A stretch of DNA of 64,000 nucleotides from Jeotgalicoccus coquinae (GTDB taxonomy: Bacteria; Bacillota; Bacilli; Staphylococcales; Salinicoccaceae). A program made the position numbers and the translations under genes. The first letter of the stretch is position 1; each line of letters starts with the position of its first letter. Of the stretch, positions 1 to 8,025 are shown one piece after another. Below the pieces are notes generated by a model. The model had not been told where the DNA came from. It saw only the letters and a program-made list of their open reading frames with translations, and made no database searches. The DNA is taken from assembly GCF_014207425.1 (NCBI RefSeq), contig NZ_JACHFF010000001.1, positions 682,001 to 746,000 on the forward strand. The letters run 5' to 3'.

Positions 1-162
1 AGCGAAGTGCAGCAGATTCTGATTGACGATTCACCGGCAGTGTATCTTAACCACACAAGCTTCCTGCTTGGTGTTAATACAGACGGCGTCAGCAATATCG
101 GTCTTGACCCTGTCGGGAATATCAGACTTGAGAATGCCTCTTTCAGTACGGAAGAAGAATAA
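1..162 (+). CDS. ABC transporter solute-binding protein, family 5 (C-terminal fragment)
   Basis: The window opens inside a gene; frame 1 stays open for 53 codons to TAA at 160-162. The tail contains VNTDGVSNIGLDPVGNIRLE, which resembles the C-terminus of SBP_bac_5 oligopeptide/nickel-type binding proteins, where the segment near the end reads like G(V/I)xxDPxGxxRL. Such proteins are membrane-anchored receptors that hand peptides or metal chelates to an ABC permease. The signal peptide, the bulk of the fold and any permease genes lie outside the window, so substrate cannot be inferred. A terminator follows 13 bp after the stop, so this is the last gene of its operon. The family call rests on a short tail and is moderate. 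Confidence 0.6.
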   Translation, partial: SEVQQILIDDSPAVYLNHTSFLLGVNTDGVSNIGLDPVGNIRLENASFSTEEE

Positions 163-175
163 GATAAATAATTGT

Positions 176-213
176 ACCCGGACGGGAGTTAACACTCTGT
201 CCGGGTATTTTTA
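176..213 (+). terminator. Rho-independent terminator after the binding-protein gene
   Basis: An 8-bp stem, ACCCGGAC (176-183) with GTCCGGGT (199-206), is followed by ATTTTTA. It separates the upstream transport gene from abgT. Confidence 0.85.
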
Positions 214-241
214 TCGTCTGCAGATACAGTCATTAATTAAT

Positions 242-307
242 GGAAAACGTATTCACTCACTTTCTTAAACTTATCAGCTAGTAATAAGTAATTCGGAATA
301 GTATAAT
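242..307 (+). promoter_or_regulatory. Promoter region of abgT with a cre-like site
   Basis: A TATAAT -10 hexamer lies at 302-307, 32 bp before the ATG at 340; no good -35 hexamer is seen at the right distance. At 242-255, GGAAAACGTATTCA matches the CcpA cre consensus TGNAANCGNWWNCW except for the first base. Its position upstream of the -10 would allow catabolite control, but a single mismatching 14-mer can occur by chance. Confidence 0.4.
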
Positions 308-339
308 GAACAGCGATTATTATATTAGAGGAGATTACT

Positions 340-1878
340 ATGAATAAGAGTTTAAAAGAGAAACGTTCAGTTCTCGACTGGATAGAAATTACCGGTAATA
401 AGCTCCCGCATCCGGTAACGATATTTTTAATTTTTACATTGCTGGTTATTTTAATTTCTCACGTTTTATACTTGTCTGGTGTTAACGTCAGCTATGTGGG
501 AATTAATCCCGAATCAGGTGAACGTGAAGAACTGACAGTTCACGCGGTCAGTCTGATGACCGGGGACGGCATCAGGTTTATTTTTACGAGTGTCGTTGAG
601 AACTTCACAACGTTCGTGGCACTTGGTCCTGTGCTTGTTGCGATGATCGGTGTCGGTGTAGCAGAGAAGAGCGGCTACATCAGCGCATTAATGACCAACG
701 TCGTAACGAAAGCACCGCGCAAATTCGTCACGCCGATTGTAGTATTTATGGGTGTGATGTCAAACGTGGCAGCGAGTGTCGGCTACGTCGTGCTGGTACC
801 GCTTGGTGCGATTATATTCCTCGGATTCCGCCGTCATCCGCTGGCAGGTCTTGCAGCAGCATTTGCCGGAGTAGCGGGAGGGTATTCAGCCAACCTGTTA
901 ATCGGTACGAATGATCCGCTTCTGTCAGGTATAACGACTGAAGCGGCGGGAATTCTAGATGCGTCTTACGTTGTACAGGCGACGGATAACTGGTTCTTCA
1001 TGTTTGCTTCGACATTCCTTATCGTAATTCTGGGTACATTAATTACGGATAAGATTGTTGAACCGCGTCTTAAGAAATTTAATTTTGAATCAGAGGAAAT
1101 CAGTGAGAACAAAGCCTTAAACAAACAGGAAAAACGTGCTTTAAACTGGGCAAACGTTTCAGCAGCCGTAACAGTACTTGCGATTTTAAGTCTTGTGGCC
1201 TTCCCCGGTTCACCGCTGCGCGGTGAAGATGGCGGAATTGTCGGCTCGCCGTTTATCTCGAGTATTATCTTTATAATGATGCTTGTCTTCCTGGTGCCGG
1301 GACTTGTCTACGGTGCAGTGAACAAGACGATTAAAAACGATAAAGATGCAGTGAAACTGATGGACTCATCGCTATCGACGATGGCAGGGTTTATCGTGCT
1401 GATATTCTTTGCAGCACAGTTCGTTTCACTGTTTAATTATTCGAACCTTGGAACGATTATTGCAGTTAACGGTGCAGGTCTGCTTGAGAATTTAAATATC
1501 GGGGCAATGCCGGTGCTTGTAGTGTTTATTATAATTACTACATTGATTAACCTGGCAATTGCAGCAGATTCTGCGAAGTGGGCAATTATGGCGCCGATTT
1601 TCGTTCCGATGTTTATGCAGCTCGGCATCGCGCCTGAAGTGACTCAGGTTGCATACAGAATCGGTGACTCATCGACGAATATCATTTCGCCGCTGATGCC
1701 GTTCTTCCCGCTGATTGTTGCATTTGCTCAGCGTTACGGTAAAGAAAATGGTATCGGTACAGTGATTTCATTAATGCTGCCGTACTCGGTAGTGTTCCTG
1801 ATTGCATGGACGATTATGTTCGTTATCTGGATGATGCTCGGAATTCCGGTAGGTCCCGGAACAAATCTTTCATATTAA
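340..1878 (+). CDS. abgT: AbgT family transporter (p-aminobenzoyl-glutamate / drug efflux type)
   Basis: A 512-residue polytopic membrane protein of usual AbgT family length. The N-terminus LDWIEITGNKLPHPVTIFL is typical of the family, and about a dozen hydrophobic segments follow. Other family-like segments are GVMSNVAASVGYVVLVPLGA and the C-terminal half with DSAKWAIMAPIFVPMFMQ and RIGDSSTNIISPLMPFFPLI, the helix-breaking motifs thought to line the substrate path. Family members import p-aminobenzoyl-glutamate (AbgT) or export sulfonamides (MtrF, YdaH); sequence alone does not decide. AGAGGAG precedes the ATG. It is monocistronic, with a strong terminator at 1886. No AbgA/AbgB hydrolase is adjacent, although an unrelated M20D amidohydrolase is encoded at 17.0-18.2 kb. 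Confidence 0.9.
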   Translation: MNKSLKEKRSVLDWIEITGNKLPHPVTIFLIFTLLVILISHVLYLSGVNVSYVGINPESGEREELTVHAVSLMTGDGIRFIFTSVVENFTTFVALGPVLVAMIGVGVAEKSGYISALMTNVVTKAPRKFVTPIVVFMGVMSNVAASVGYVVLVPLGAIIFLGFRRHPLAGLAAAFAGVAGGYSANLLIGTNDPLLSGITTEAAGILDASYVVQATDNWFFMFASTFLIVILGTLITDKIVEPRLKKFNFESEEISENKALNKQEKRALNWANVSAAVTVLAILSLVAFPGSPLRGEDGGIVGSPFISSIIFIMMLVFLVPGLVYGAVNKTIKNDKDAVKLMDSSLSTMAGFIVLIFFAAQFVSLFNYSNLGTIIAVNGAGLLENLNIGAMPVLVVFIIITTLINLAIAADSAKWAIMAPIFVPMFMQLGIAPEVTQVAYRIGDSSTNIISPLMPFFPLIVAFAQRYGKENGIGTVISLMLPYSVVFLIAWTIMFVIWMMLGIPVGPGTNLSY

Positions 1879-1885
1879 AAATGGT

Positions 1886-1913
1886 AAAGCCGCAGATTGT
1901 CTGCGGCTTTTTT
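1886..1913 (+). terminator. Rho-independent terminator after abgT
   Basis: An 11-bp perfect stem, AAAGCCGCAGA (1886-1896) with TCTGCGGCTTT (1900-1910), has a 3-base loop and runs into a T tract. Confidence 0.95.
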
Positions 1914-1998
1914 CATCCTTCCGAATTATTTCAATTTCCGAAATATATGGTAAAATTTAAAGTGATACAGAGGTGTCGAAACAAGGGGGAGTAAACGC

Positions 1999-3774
1999 AT
2001 GCGGGTATTTAAAAATTTGGGATGGTTTTTTAAGCTCGAAAAGAAAAGTTACATTACAGGATTGGTCATGCTGATTCTCGTCGCCCTGATGGAACTCGTG
2101 CCGCCGCAGGTTATCGGGCGGGTCATCGACAGGATTACGACGGATACATTAACATCGAATTCACTCGTGTTATTCGGTGTGCTGCTGTTATTTGTGGCAA
2201 TTTTAACTTACATATTCAGGTTCTTCTGGCGCGTTATGATTTTTGGTGCGTCGAACAGACTTGGCCGGACGCTCCGGAAACAGCTGTTTGAAAAGTATTC
2301 ATCAATGTCGCCTGCATTTTTCGGCAAGCGCCGGACAGGGGATTTAATGGCGCACGCGACGAATGATATTAACGCGGTGCAAATGACAGCGGGTGCAGGT
2401 ATTCTTACAATCGCCGATTCGGTGATTACCGGCGGGGCAGTGCTGGTTACGATGGCACTGACAGTCAGCCCGAAACTGACATTGATTGCAATGATTCCTT
2501 TTCCTTTTATGGTGATATTAACGAGCTGGTACGGGTCGATTTTAAGCCGTCTGTTTCGCGTGGCCCAGGCTGCATTCAGTTCTTTAAACGATAAAACCCA
2601 GGAATCCATTGCGGGAATCAAAGTAACGAAAACATTCGGATACGAAGATGAAGATTTAAAAGACTTCACGAACTTATCGGACGATGTAGTTAAGAAAAAT
2701 TTAAAAGTAGCGAAAATTGATGCGCTGTTTGATCCGACAATTACAGCGATTATTGCAATCAGCTATTTTTTATCTATATTTTTCGGTGCACGCATGGTTG
2801 TGGCTGATGAAATATCGCTCGGCCAGCTTGTCACATTCACGACGTATCTCGGCATGATGGTCTGGCCGCTTCTTGCTCTCGGCTGGTTCTTTAACCTGAT
2901 TGAACGGGGGAAAGCTTCATATGACCGGATTGATGAAATTATGAATACGAAAAGTGATATCGGCAATACAGTTACAACTGACAGCGTGCCGTCAGGAGAT
3001 ATTACCTTTGATATTTCTGAATTTGTCTTCCCAGGTGAGGATGAAGTATCACTCAGAGATATTCACTTTACATTAAGAGAAGGGGAAACACTGGGTATTG
3101 TCGGCCGTACGGGGTCGGGCAAGAGTTCAATTATCAGACTGCTGCTCCGTGAATTTGATACATCAGGCAGTAATACGGTGAGTATTAACGGGACTGATAT
3201 TAAGCAGTACGATATTAAAAAGCTGCGCCGGCTGTTTGGTTATGTACCGCAGGACAACTTTCTGTTTTCTTCGACAATCAGAAACAATATCGCGTTTACG
3301 AATCCGGAAATTAATACTGCTTCAGTGCACCGTGCCGCTGATTTAAGTTATATTCATCATGATATTGAGAATTTCCCGGAAGGTTATGAAACTGTAGTCG
3401 GAGAACGCGGTGTGTCATTATCCGGCGGACAGAAACAGCGTATTTCAATTGCCCGTGCTTTAATATCCGATCCTGAAATATTGATTCTCGATGATTCACT
3501 GTCGGCAGTCGATGCTGAAACAGAAACAGCAATTTTAAGAAATATTGAACAGAACAGAGCAGGTAAAACAAATATTATTACCGCTCACAGAATGAGCGCA
3601 GTCAGGAATGCTGATTTAATACTCGTTATGGAAAATGGACGCATCGTTGAACGCGGTACACACGATTCACTCACCGGGGCACGCGGCTGGTATTACGATA
3701 CATTTAAAGCCCAGTCGCTGCGCCGGAACTTAACGAAAGAACTGGATGAAACGCTGGAAGGGGGCGGTGAATAA
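1999..3774 (+). CDS. yheI: ABC exporter half-transporter with degenerate ATP site (YheI/BmrC-like)
   Basis: A 591-residue fusion of a six-helix membrane domain (about residues 15-300) and a nucleotide-binding domain (about 335-575). Motifs in order are Walker A GRTGSGKSS, Q-loop VPQDN, signature LSGGQKQR, Walker B ILILDDSLSAVD and the switch His in TAHR. The residue after the Walker B Asp is Asp, not the catalytic Glu. That is the hallmark of the first subunit of heterodimeric exporters such as B. subtilis BmrCD (YheI/YheH) and TM287/288. The start follows GGGGGAG with good spacing. The stop overlaps the next ATG by one base (TAATG), so the two subunits are translationally coupled. The likely role is multidrug or lipid efflux; the substrate is unknown. 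Confidence 0.9.
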   Translation: MRVFKNLGWFFKLEKKSYITGLVMLILVALMELVPPQVIGRVIDRITTDTLTSNSLVLFGVLLLFVAILTYIFRFFWRVMIFGASNRLGRTLRKQLFEKYSSMSPAFFGKRRTGDLMAHATNDINAVQMTAGAGILTIADSVITGGAVLVTMALTVSPKLTLIAMIPFPFMVILTSWYGSILSRLFRVAQAAFSSLNDKTQESIAGIKVTKTFGYEDEDLKDFTNLSDDVVKKNLKVAKIDALFDPTITAIIAISYFLSIFFGARMVVADEISLGQLVTFTTYLGMMVWPLLALGWFFNLIERGKASYDRIDEIMNTKSDIGNTVTTDSVPSGDITFDISEFVFPGEDEVSLRDIHFTLREGETLGIVGRTGSGKSSIIRLLLREFDTSGSNTVSINGTDIKQYDIKKLRRLFGYVPQDNFLFSSTIRNNIAFTNPEINTASVHRAADLSYIHHDIENFPEGYETVVGERGVSLSGGQKQRISIARALISDPEILILDDSLSAVDAETETAILRNIEQNRAGKTNIITAHRMSAVRNADLILVMENGRIVERGTHDSLTGARGWYYDTFKAQSLRRNLTKELDETLEGGGE

Positions 3775-5546
3775 TGACTTCTGATGTTATTAACCTGACC
3801 TTAAAAGATCAGCTCCGCGTCCTTGTACGGCTGCTGAAATACACGCTGCCGTTTAAAGGACTTCTTGCACTTGCATTCAGCATGCTCATTATCTCAACGG
3901 TGATGGGAGTTTTGACGCCGTACCTGGTGATGATTTTTATCGATAACTACTTAACACCGTCCGTTTTCCCGGAAGATGAAATTATGATGCTGATTATTGC
4001 ATTTATTATCGTAAACGTCCTTGCGGTCGTGACAACGTACTGGCAGATATATTTGCTGCAGCGTCTGGCATTTAAAGTCATTCAGCAGCTGCGCATCGAT
4101 GCATTCCGTAAAATCGGTATGCTCGGCATGACGTATTTTGATAAAGTGCCGTCGGGCAGTGTAGTATCCCGTCTCACAAATGACACTCAGGCAATCGTGG
4201 ATATGTTTACATCGGTGCTCGGAACATTCCTGATGGCAATATTTATGGTCATATCGAGTTTTGTCATGATGTTTATACTGGATGTGAAACTGGCGTTTAT
4301 CGCGCTGATTTTTATGCCGGTTATCGTAATGATTCTGCTTGTCTACCGTAAATATTCAGCACGCTACTTCTCACATGCACGCAGCCTGTTAAGCGATATG
4401 AACGCGAAACTTGCAGAGTCAATTGAAGGTATGAAAATAGTTCAGGTCTTCAATCAGGAAAAAAGACTGCAGCGTGAATTTGAAGTGATTAACGAAGAAC
4501 ACTACCAGTACAACCTTCGCACGATAAAACTCGACGGACTGCTGTTAAGGCCGGCAATCGATATGATTTATATTCTGTCGATTATTTTAATCTTAAGCTA
4601 CTTCGGTTTCCTGAGTTTTGAAACGAGTGTAACAGCAGGTGTCATTTTCGCATTCATTCAATATATGGAACGGTTCTTTGAACCGATTAACCAGGTCAGT
4701 CAGAACCTGAATATTTTCCAGCAGGCACTTGTCGCAGCGAGCAGAGTATTTACATTGCTTGATGACACGAGACATGAACCTGCCCAGCTGAATGATGAAC
4801 AATATAAAATTACTGACGGCCGTGTCGAATTTAAAGATGTGACGTTCAGTTATGACGGCAATGTCGATGTACTGAAAAATATCAGCTTTGAAGTCCCGCC
4901 GGGTACGACAACAGCACTCGTCGGGCATACAGGTTCGGGCAAGAGTTCAATTATTAATCTGATGATGAGATTTTATGAATACGAACGCGGTGATATTTTA
5001 ATTGATGGCCATTCCATTAAAGAACTGCCGAAAGAAGAAATGAAGAAAAATATCGGTCTTGTGCTGCAGGATCCGTTTATCTTCTACGGTACTTTAACAT
5101 CCAACATTAAGCTCTACCACAGTACTATGACTTTTGAAATGGTGGAAGAAGCAGCGAAATTTGTCGGAGCAGACGGTTTTATAAATAAGCTGCCGCATCA
5201 GTTCGATCAGAAAGTTGTGGAAAAGGGTGCGGATTTCTCAAGCGGGGAACGCCAGCTCCTGGCATTTGCCAGAACGATGGCAACTAACCCTAAAATATTG
5301 ATTCTCGATGAAGCGACAGCAAACATCGATTCATCAACAGAAGAAAAAATTCAGGAATCGCTGATGAAGATGAGAAGCGGCAGAACGACACTCGCGATTG
5401 CCCACCGTCTGTCGACAATTCAGGATGCGGATGAAATTCTCGTTCTGAATAAAGGTGAGATTGTTGAAAGAGGGACACATGATGAATTGGTACAATTAAA
5501 GGGAATTTACTATAAAATGTACCGTTTGCAGAACAGTAAACAATAA
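3774..5546 (+). CDS. yheH: ABC exporter half-transporter, catalytic partner (YheH/BmrD-like)
   Basis: A 590-residue half-transporter with a membrane domain to about residue 320 and an ATPase domain after about residue 345. It has Walker A GHTGSGKSS, Q-loop VLQDPF, a non-canonical signature FSSGERQLL, a complete Walker B ILILDEATANID with catalytic Glu, and the switch His in IAHRLST. Pairing this intact Walker B and altered signature with the complementary changes in the upstream gene gives one competent and one degenerate ATP site, as in BmrCD-type heterodimers. It shares one base with the upstream stop codon. In B. subtilis this pair is a multidrug exporter; function here is inferred from family only. 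Confidence 0.9.
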   Translation: MTSDVINLTLKDQLRVLVRLLKYTLPFKGLLALAFSMLIISTVMGVLTPYLVMIFIDNYLTPSVFPEDEIMMLIIAFIIVNVLAVVTTYWQIYLLQRLAFKVIQQLRIDAFRKIGMLGMTYFDKVPSGSVVSRLTNDTQAIVDMFTSVLGTFLMAIFMVISSFVMMFILDVKLAFIALIFMPVIVMILLVYRKYSARYFSHARSLLSDMNAKLAESIEGMKIVQVFNQEKRLQREFEVINEEHYQYNLRTIKLDGLLLRPAIDMIYILSIILILSYFGFLSFETSVTAGVIFAFIQYMERFFEPINQVSQNLNIFQQALVAASRVFTLLDDTRHEPAQLNDEQYKITDGRVEFKDVTFSYDGNVDVLKNISFEVPPGTTTALVGHTGSGKSSIINLMMRFYEYERGDILIDGHSIKELPKEEMKKNIGLVLQDPFIFYGTLTSNIKLYHSTMTFEMVEEAAKFVGADGFINKLPHQFDQKVVEKGADFSSGERQLLAFARTMATNPKILILDEATANIDSSTEEKIQESLMKMRSGRTTLAIAHRLSTIQDADEILVLNKGEIVERGTHDELVQLKGIYYKMYRLQNSKQ

Positions 5547-5573
5547 TTTGTCATATTTAAAGAGCTTAACATA

Positions 5574-5620
5574 TTCATACCCCCCGTCAGATTTGATATA
5601 CTGAATCTGAATGGGGGTAT
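5574..5620 (+). promoter_or_regulatory. ccdA promoter embedded in a long inverted repeat
   Basis: A promoter TTCATA (5574-5579), 17 bp, TATACT (5597-5602) would start transcripts about 16 bases before the ccdA ATG. The same DNA is an interrupted palindrome: ATACCCCC (5577-5584) with GGGGGTAT (5613-5620), and inside it CAGATT (5588-5593) with AATCTG (5604-5609). The right arm GGGGG also serves as the ribosome binding site. It may be an operator, a read-through mRNA hairpin hiding the RBS, or a weak terminator for the ABC pair. Confidence 0.5.
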
Positions 5621-5624
5621 TTTA

Positions 5625-6329
5625 ATGGGTTCAGAAGTAACATTTCTCCTCGCCTTCGGAGCAGGTGTGCTGAGTTTTGTGTCCCCTTGTGTACTGCCGG
5701 TTTTCCCTGCATTCGTATCGTATATTACCGGGATGAGCTACAACGAGGTTGAAAAACAGAATTTTAATGGCCGTGCCATTTTACATACATTGTTTTTCTT
5801 AATAGGATTTAGCATCATATATATTGCTCTCGGCTTTGGAACGTCATTTTTCGGAGGATACCTGATCGAGTACGGCAACTTAATCCGTCAGGTCGGAGCG
5901 ATCTTAATCGTTATTTTCGGGCTTGTGATTACAGGCGTACTGAAATTTGATTTTCTGATGAAAAACCATAAAGTGGAATTTAAAAACAGACCATCCGGTT
6001 TCTTAGGCTCAATCTTAATCGGTATGGCATTCGCAGCAGGCTGGACGCCATGTAATGGACCTATAATCGGTTCAATCTTTGCAATGAGTGCATCAGAACC
6101 AAGCAACGCTTTAATGCTGATGGTTGTATATTGTCTCGGATTCGGTGTTCCATTCTTCGTCTTAAGCTTCTTCGTATCGAAAACACGCTGGATGCTTAAG
6201 TATTCAAACGTAATTATGAAGACTGGCGGCGTAATTATGATACTGATGGGAATATTATTATACTTTGACGGCTTAACTCAGATTATTATCTGGCTGCAGC
6301 CATTATTCGGAGACTTCCAGGGGTTTTAA
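5625..6329 (+). CDS. ccdA: CcdA-type thiol-disulfide carrier, cytochrome c biogenesis
   Basis: A 234-residue CcdA/DsbD-transmembrane-domain protein with about six membrane segments. The two redox cysteines are visible in the family motifs FVSPCVLPVFPAF (helix 1) and GWTPCNGPIIGS (helix 4). CcdA moves reducing equivalents from cytoplasmic thioredoxin across the membrane to outward-facing thiol proteins needed for cytochrome c or spore/cell-wall disulfide chemistry. The start is set by GGGGG eight bases before the ATG. ccdC follows after a single base, the same pairing as in B. subtilis. No ResBC/CcsAB haem ligase is in the window, so the partner protein is unknown; the SCO protein at 12.4 kb is a possible client. 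Confidence 0.92.
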   Translation: MGSEVTFLLAFGAGVLSFVSPCVLPVFPAFVSYITGMSYNEVEKQNFNGRAILHTLFFLIGFSIIYIALGFGTSFFGGYLIEYGNLIRQVGAILIVIFGLVITGVLKFDFLMKNHKVEFKNRPSGFLGSILIGMAFAAGWTPCNGPIIGSIFAMSASEPSNALMLMVVYCLGFGVPFFVLSFFVSKTRWMLKYSNVIMKTGGVIMILMGILLYFDGLTQIIIWLQPLFGDFQGF

Positions 6330-6330
6330 T

Positions 6331-6828
6331 ATGATAGAATTTCTTGAATCAATCGAACAGCTGCTCTTCCTGCTGGCATCAATCGGTGCAATCATAATGG
6401 GAATTATCGTAATTTTTGTCCGCAAGCACGCGAGTAAGACACCGCTGACATTAAAGAAAATAATTATCCCGCCGGTGATGATGTCAACAGGAGCACTGAT
6501 GTATATATTCCCATACTTCAGACTGTCGTGGCAGCACATCGCTGAAACCATTGCGATTGGTGCAGTATTCTCGGTAGTACTGATTATTACGACGAAATAC
6601 GAAGTGAAGAATGCCGAACTCTACGTCAGACAGACAAAAGCATTCCCGATTATTTTAATGGGACTGCTGCTGGCGAGAATTGCACTGAAGTATATATTAT
6701 CGCTGAATACGACACCGGGCGAAATCGGCGGGATGTTTTTCCTGCTCGCATTCGTCATGATCGGAATCTGGCGTATATCAATGCTGATTAAACATAATGA
6801 ATTTAAAAAACAGCAAGCCGTCATATGA
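6331..6828 (+). CDS. ccdC: CcdC family membrane protein
   Basis: A 165-residue protein with about five hydrophobic segments. FVRKHASKTPLTLKKIIIPP and the ISMLIKHNEF tail resemble CcdC (YneJ) proteins encoded beside CcdA in Bacilli. The biochemical role is unknown; in B. subtilis ccdC is co-transcribed with ccdA but is dispensable for cytochrome c. The ATG begins one base after the ccdA stop. The stop codon lies inside the transcription terminator hairpin. Confidence 0.8.
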   Translation: MIEFLESIEQLLFLLASIGAIIMGIIVIFVRKHASKTPLTLKKIIIPPVMMSTGALMYIFPYFRLSWQHIAETIAIGAVFSVVLIITTKYEVKNAELYVRQTKAFPIILMGLLLARIALKYILSLNTTPGEIGGMFFLLAFVMIGIWRISMLIKHNEFKKQQAVI

Positions 6829-6846
6829 CGGTGAGCTGTTTTTTTA
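6805..6846 (+). terminator. Terminator of the ccdA-ccdC unit
   Basis: The nested hairpin is AACAGC (6809-6814) with GCTGTT (6835-6840) around the perfect palindrome CCGTCATATGACGG (6818-6831), followed by a run of T. It overlaps the last codons of ccdC. Confidence 0.9.
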
Positions 6847-6860
6847 CGGGCAAATTTGGT

Positions 6861-6936
6861 CCGGTTGACAACGGCGTTTGCCCGTTGTGAATCCAATGCT
6901 CCCGGTTGACAACGGCGTCAGCCCGTTGTGAATCCA
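6861..6936. repeat. Two tandem copies of a 41-bp intergenic repeat (array A)
   Basis: Copies begin at 6861 and 6902 and are nearly identical over 35 bases, with a 41-bp period. Each contains a hairpin with arms ACAACGG and CCGTTGT. The pair lies between the terminators of convergent ccdC and the yneK homologue. The other two arrays in this window (15110 and 26796) have the same period and also lie between convergent genes. No open frame or promoter was seen here. Confidence 0.9.
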
Positions 6937-6950
6937 CCACTAATAACCCA

Positions 6951-6985
6951 ACAAAAAAACAGCAAACCATCCTACGATGGTCTGC
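6951..6985 (-). terminator. Terminator of the DUF2621 gene
   Basis: On the minus strand, GCAGACCATC pairs with GATGGTTTGC (6962-6971 with 6976-6985) and is followed by TGTTTTTTT. The TAG stop of the gene is inside the hairpin. Confidence 0.85.
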
Positions 6986-7469
6986 CGCTTACTTTTTCTG
7001 TCTGTTCAAAGATGGAGAATTTCTGCTTCTCATCATCTGCAAGTTCGAACAGTTCCAAATATGGTGTGTAATCTATCTCAAGCTGTTTTAATTTCTTCTT
7101 CATAAATTTGTGGTCTTTTTTCGGCGTCGCGATAATGTAGCCTTTCATTATCTGATCGAGTTCTATCGTTTTAACGCCTTCATCAAGCGCAATTTTAGAA
7201 ATCCTGCCGGCAATTCTTTCTTTTGCAACATCTCTGAACAGTTCCGGAACCGGGCTGACAAGTTCATTCAGCAGTTCACGTGCATCCTGATTCCATAACG
7301 GCAGCGCTTTTTCTATGTAATAGTCCTGCCAGTCGAGTTCTGAGTATCCGTCACCTTTAGGCATACGGCGGAGGAACTTTCTGAACATAAAGAAGCCGCC
7401 GATAGTCATTGCTCCGAGCATGATGAACGTCCATATCGCAATTAAAATCATAAAAATATCAAATGACAC
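6972..7469 (-). CDS. DUF2621 family membrane protein (YneK-like)
   Basis: A 165-residue protein with one N-terminal membrane segment (about residues 3-27, ending GGFFMFRKFLRR). A conserved soluble part contains SPVPELFRDVAKERIAGRI and GYIIATPKKDHKFMKKKL, which look like B. subtilis YneK/DUF2621. The function is unknown. In Bacillus yneK follows ccdA-ccdC; here it faces them convergently, so linkage is kept but orientation is not. Start: a GTG at 7478 lies within the Shine-Dalgarno AGAGGTG. The next GTG at 7469 has correct spacing and is chosen. Its product begins MSFDIFMILIA. Confidence 0.8.
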   Translation of the reverse strand: MSFDIFMILIAIWTFIMLGAMTIGGFFMFRKFLRRMPKGDGYSELDWQDYYIEKALPLWNQDARELLNELVSPVPELFRDVAKERIAGRISKIALDEGVKTIELDQIMKGYIIATPKKDHKFMKKKLKQLEIDYTPYLELFELADDEKQKFSIFEQTEKVSGRPS

Positions 7470-7493
7470 TGTAATCACCTCTACTTACTCCAT

Positions 7494-7523
7494 ATTATAC
7501 ATATTTTGAAACTTGTTTGTCCA
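7494..7523 (-). promoter_or_regulatory. Promoter of the DUF2621 gene
   Basis: On the minus strand, TGGACA (7518-7523), 18 bp, TATAAT (7494-7499), upstream of the AGAGGTG ribosome binding site. Confidence 0.6.
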
Positions 7524-7567
7524 TTTAATAATTTGTGACGATATATAGGGTGAAGGGAGGTGGGAAC

Positions 7568-7771
7568 ATGATAAAAGGAGTAAGCGCCAAATTTCACTAC
7601 TTTGTAATGAATGAAGAGGGCAGGGAAGTTACAAAGAACCGCTCGCTGCACCGTCTGACTAGTGCAACGACTGATGACAATATGAACACATTGGCATCAA
7701 TTTTTGAAAACCTGACAGGAGAAACGTATTCAATCGTTGAGAAAGTAGTCACACACATCGTTATGAAATAG
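7568..7771 (+). CDS. DUF1659 family small protein
   Basis: A 67-residue soluble protein: an N-terminal strand AKFHYFVMNEEGREVTKNRS, then LTSATTDDNMNTLASIFENL and VEKVVTHIV. Length, layout and neighbours fit DUF1659, a Bacilli family of unknown function. The start is the ATG at 7568 because GGGAGGTG lies just before it; the longer frame from 7535 would run through that ribosome binding site. It is the first gene of a DUF1659-DUF2922-YvrJ trio that recurs in Bacillaceae. The family assignment is from pattern memory, not from a search. Confidence 0.7.
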   Translation: MIKGVSAKFHYFVMNEEGREVTKNRSLHRLTSATTDDNMNTLASIFENLTGETYSIVEKVVTHIVMK

Positions 7772-7811
7772 TTTAAACGACAAAAACCAGTAACCGAAAG
7801 GAGGAACACAA

Positions 7812-8024
7812 ATGGAAGAAAAACTAGTAATGGTATTTAACACAAGCGATGAGAAAAGATATACGCTGACAATTAACAATCCAAAAGAGGGGATCACACC
7901 TGCAGAAGTTGAAGCGGAGGCAGCACGTCTGATTGCAGAAAATGTTCTGCGTCCGTCACAGGGAATTCCGGTTTCCCTGTATTCTGCGAAAATCGTTAAC
8001 ACAGAGACTAAAGTTCTGAAGTAA
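7812..8024 (+). CDS. DUF2922 family small protein
   Basis: A 70-residue protein whose centre, YTLTINNPKEGITPAEVEAE and then AARLIAENVL, is typical of DUF2922 (a beta hairpin, then a helix, then SLYSAKIVNTET). The function is unknown. It has a near-perfect Shine-Dalgarno AAAGGAGG. It lies 40 bases after the DUF1659 gene and one base before the YvrJ gene, so the three are probably expressed together. Confidence 0.8.
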   Translation: MEEKLVMVFNTSDEKRYTLTINNPKEGITPAEVEAEAARLIAENVLRPSQGIPVSLYSAKIVNTETKVLK

Positions 8025-8025
8025 T

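Noticed and set aside
1806-1994. Small ORF after abgT
   Set aside because: It overlaps the end of abgT, its terminator and the spacer, and has no ribosome binding site.
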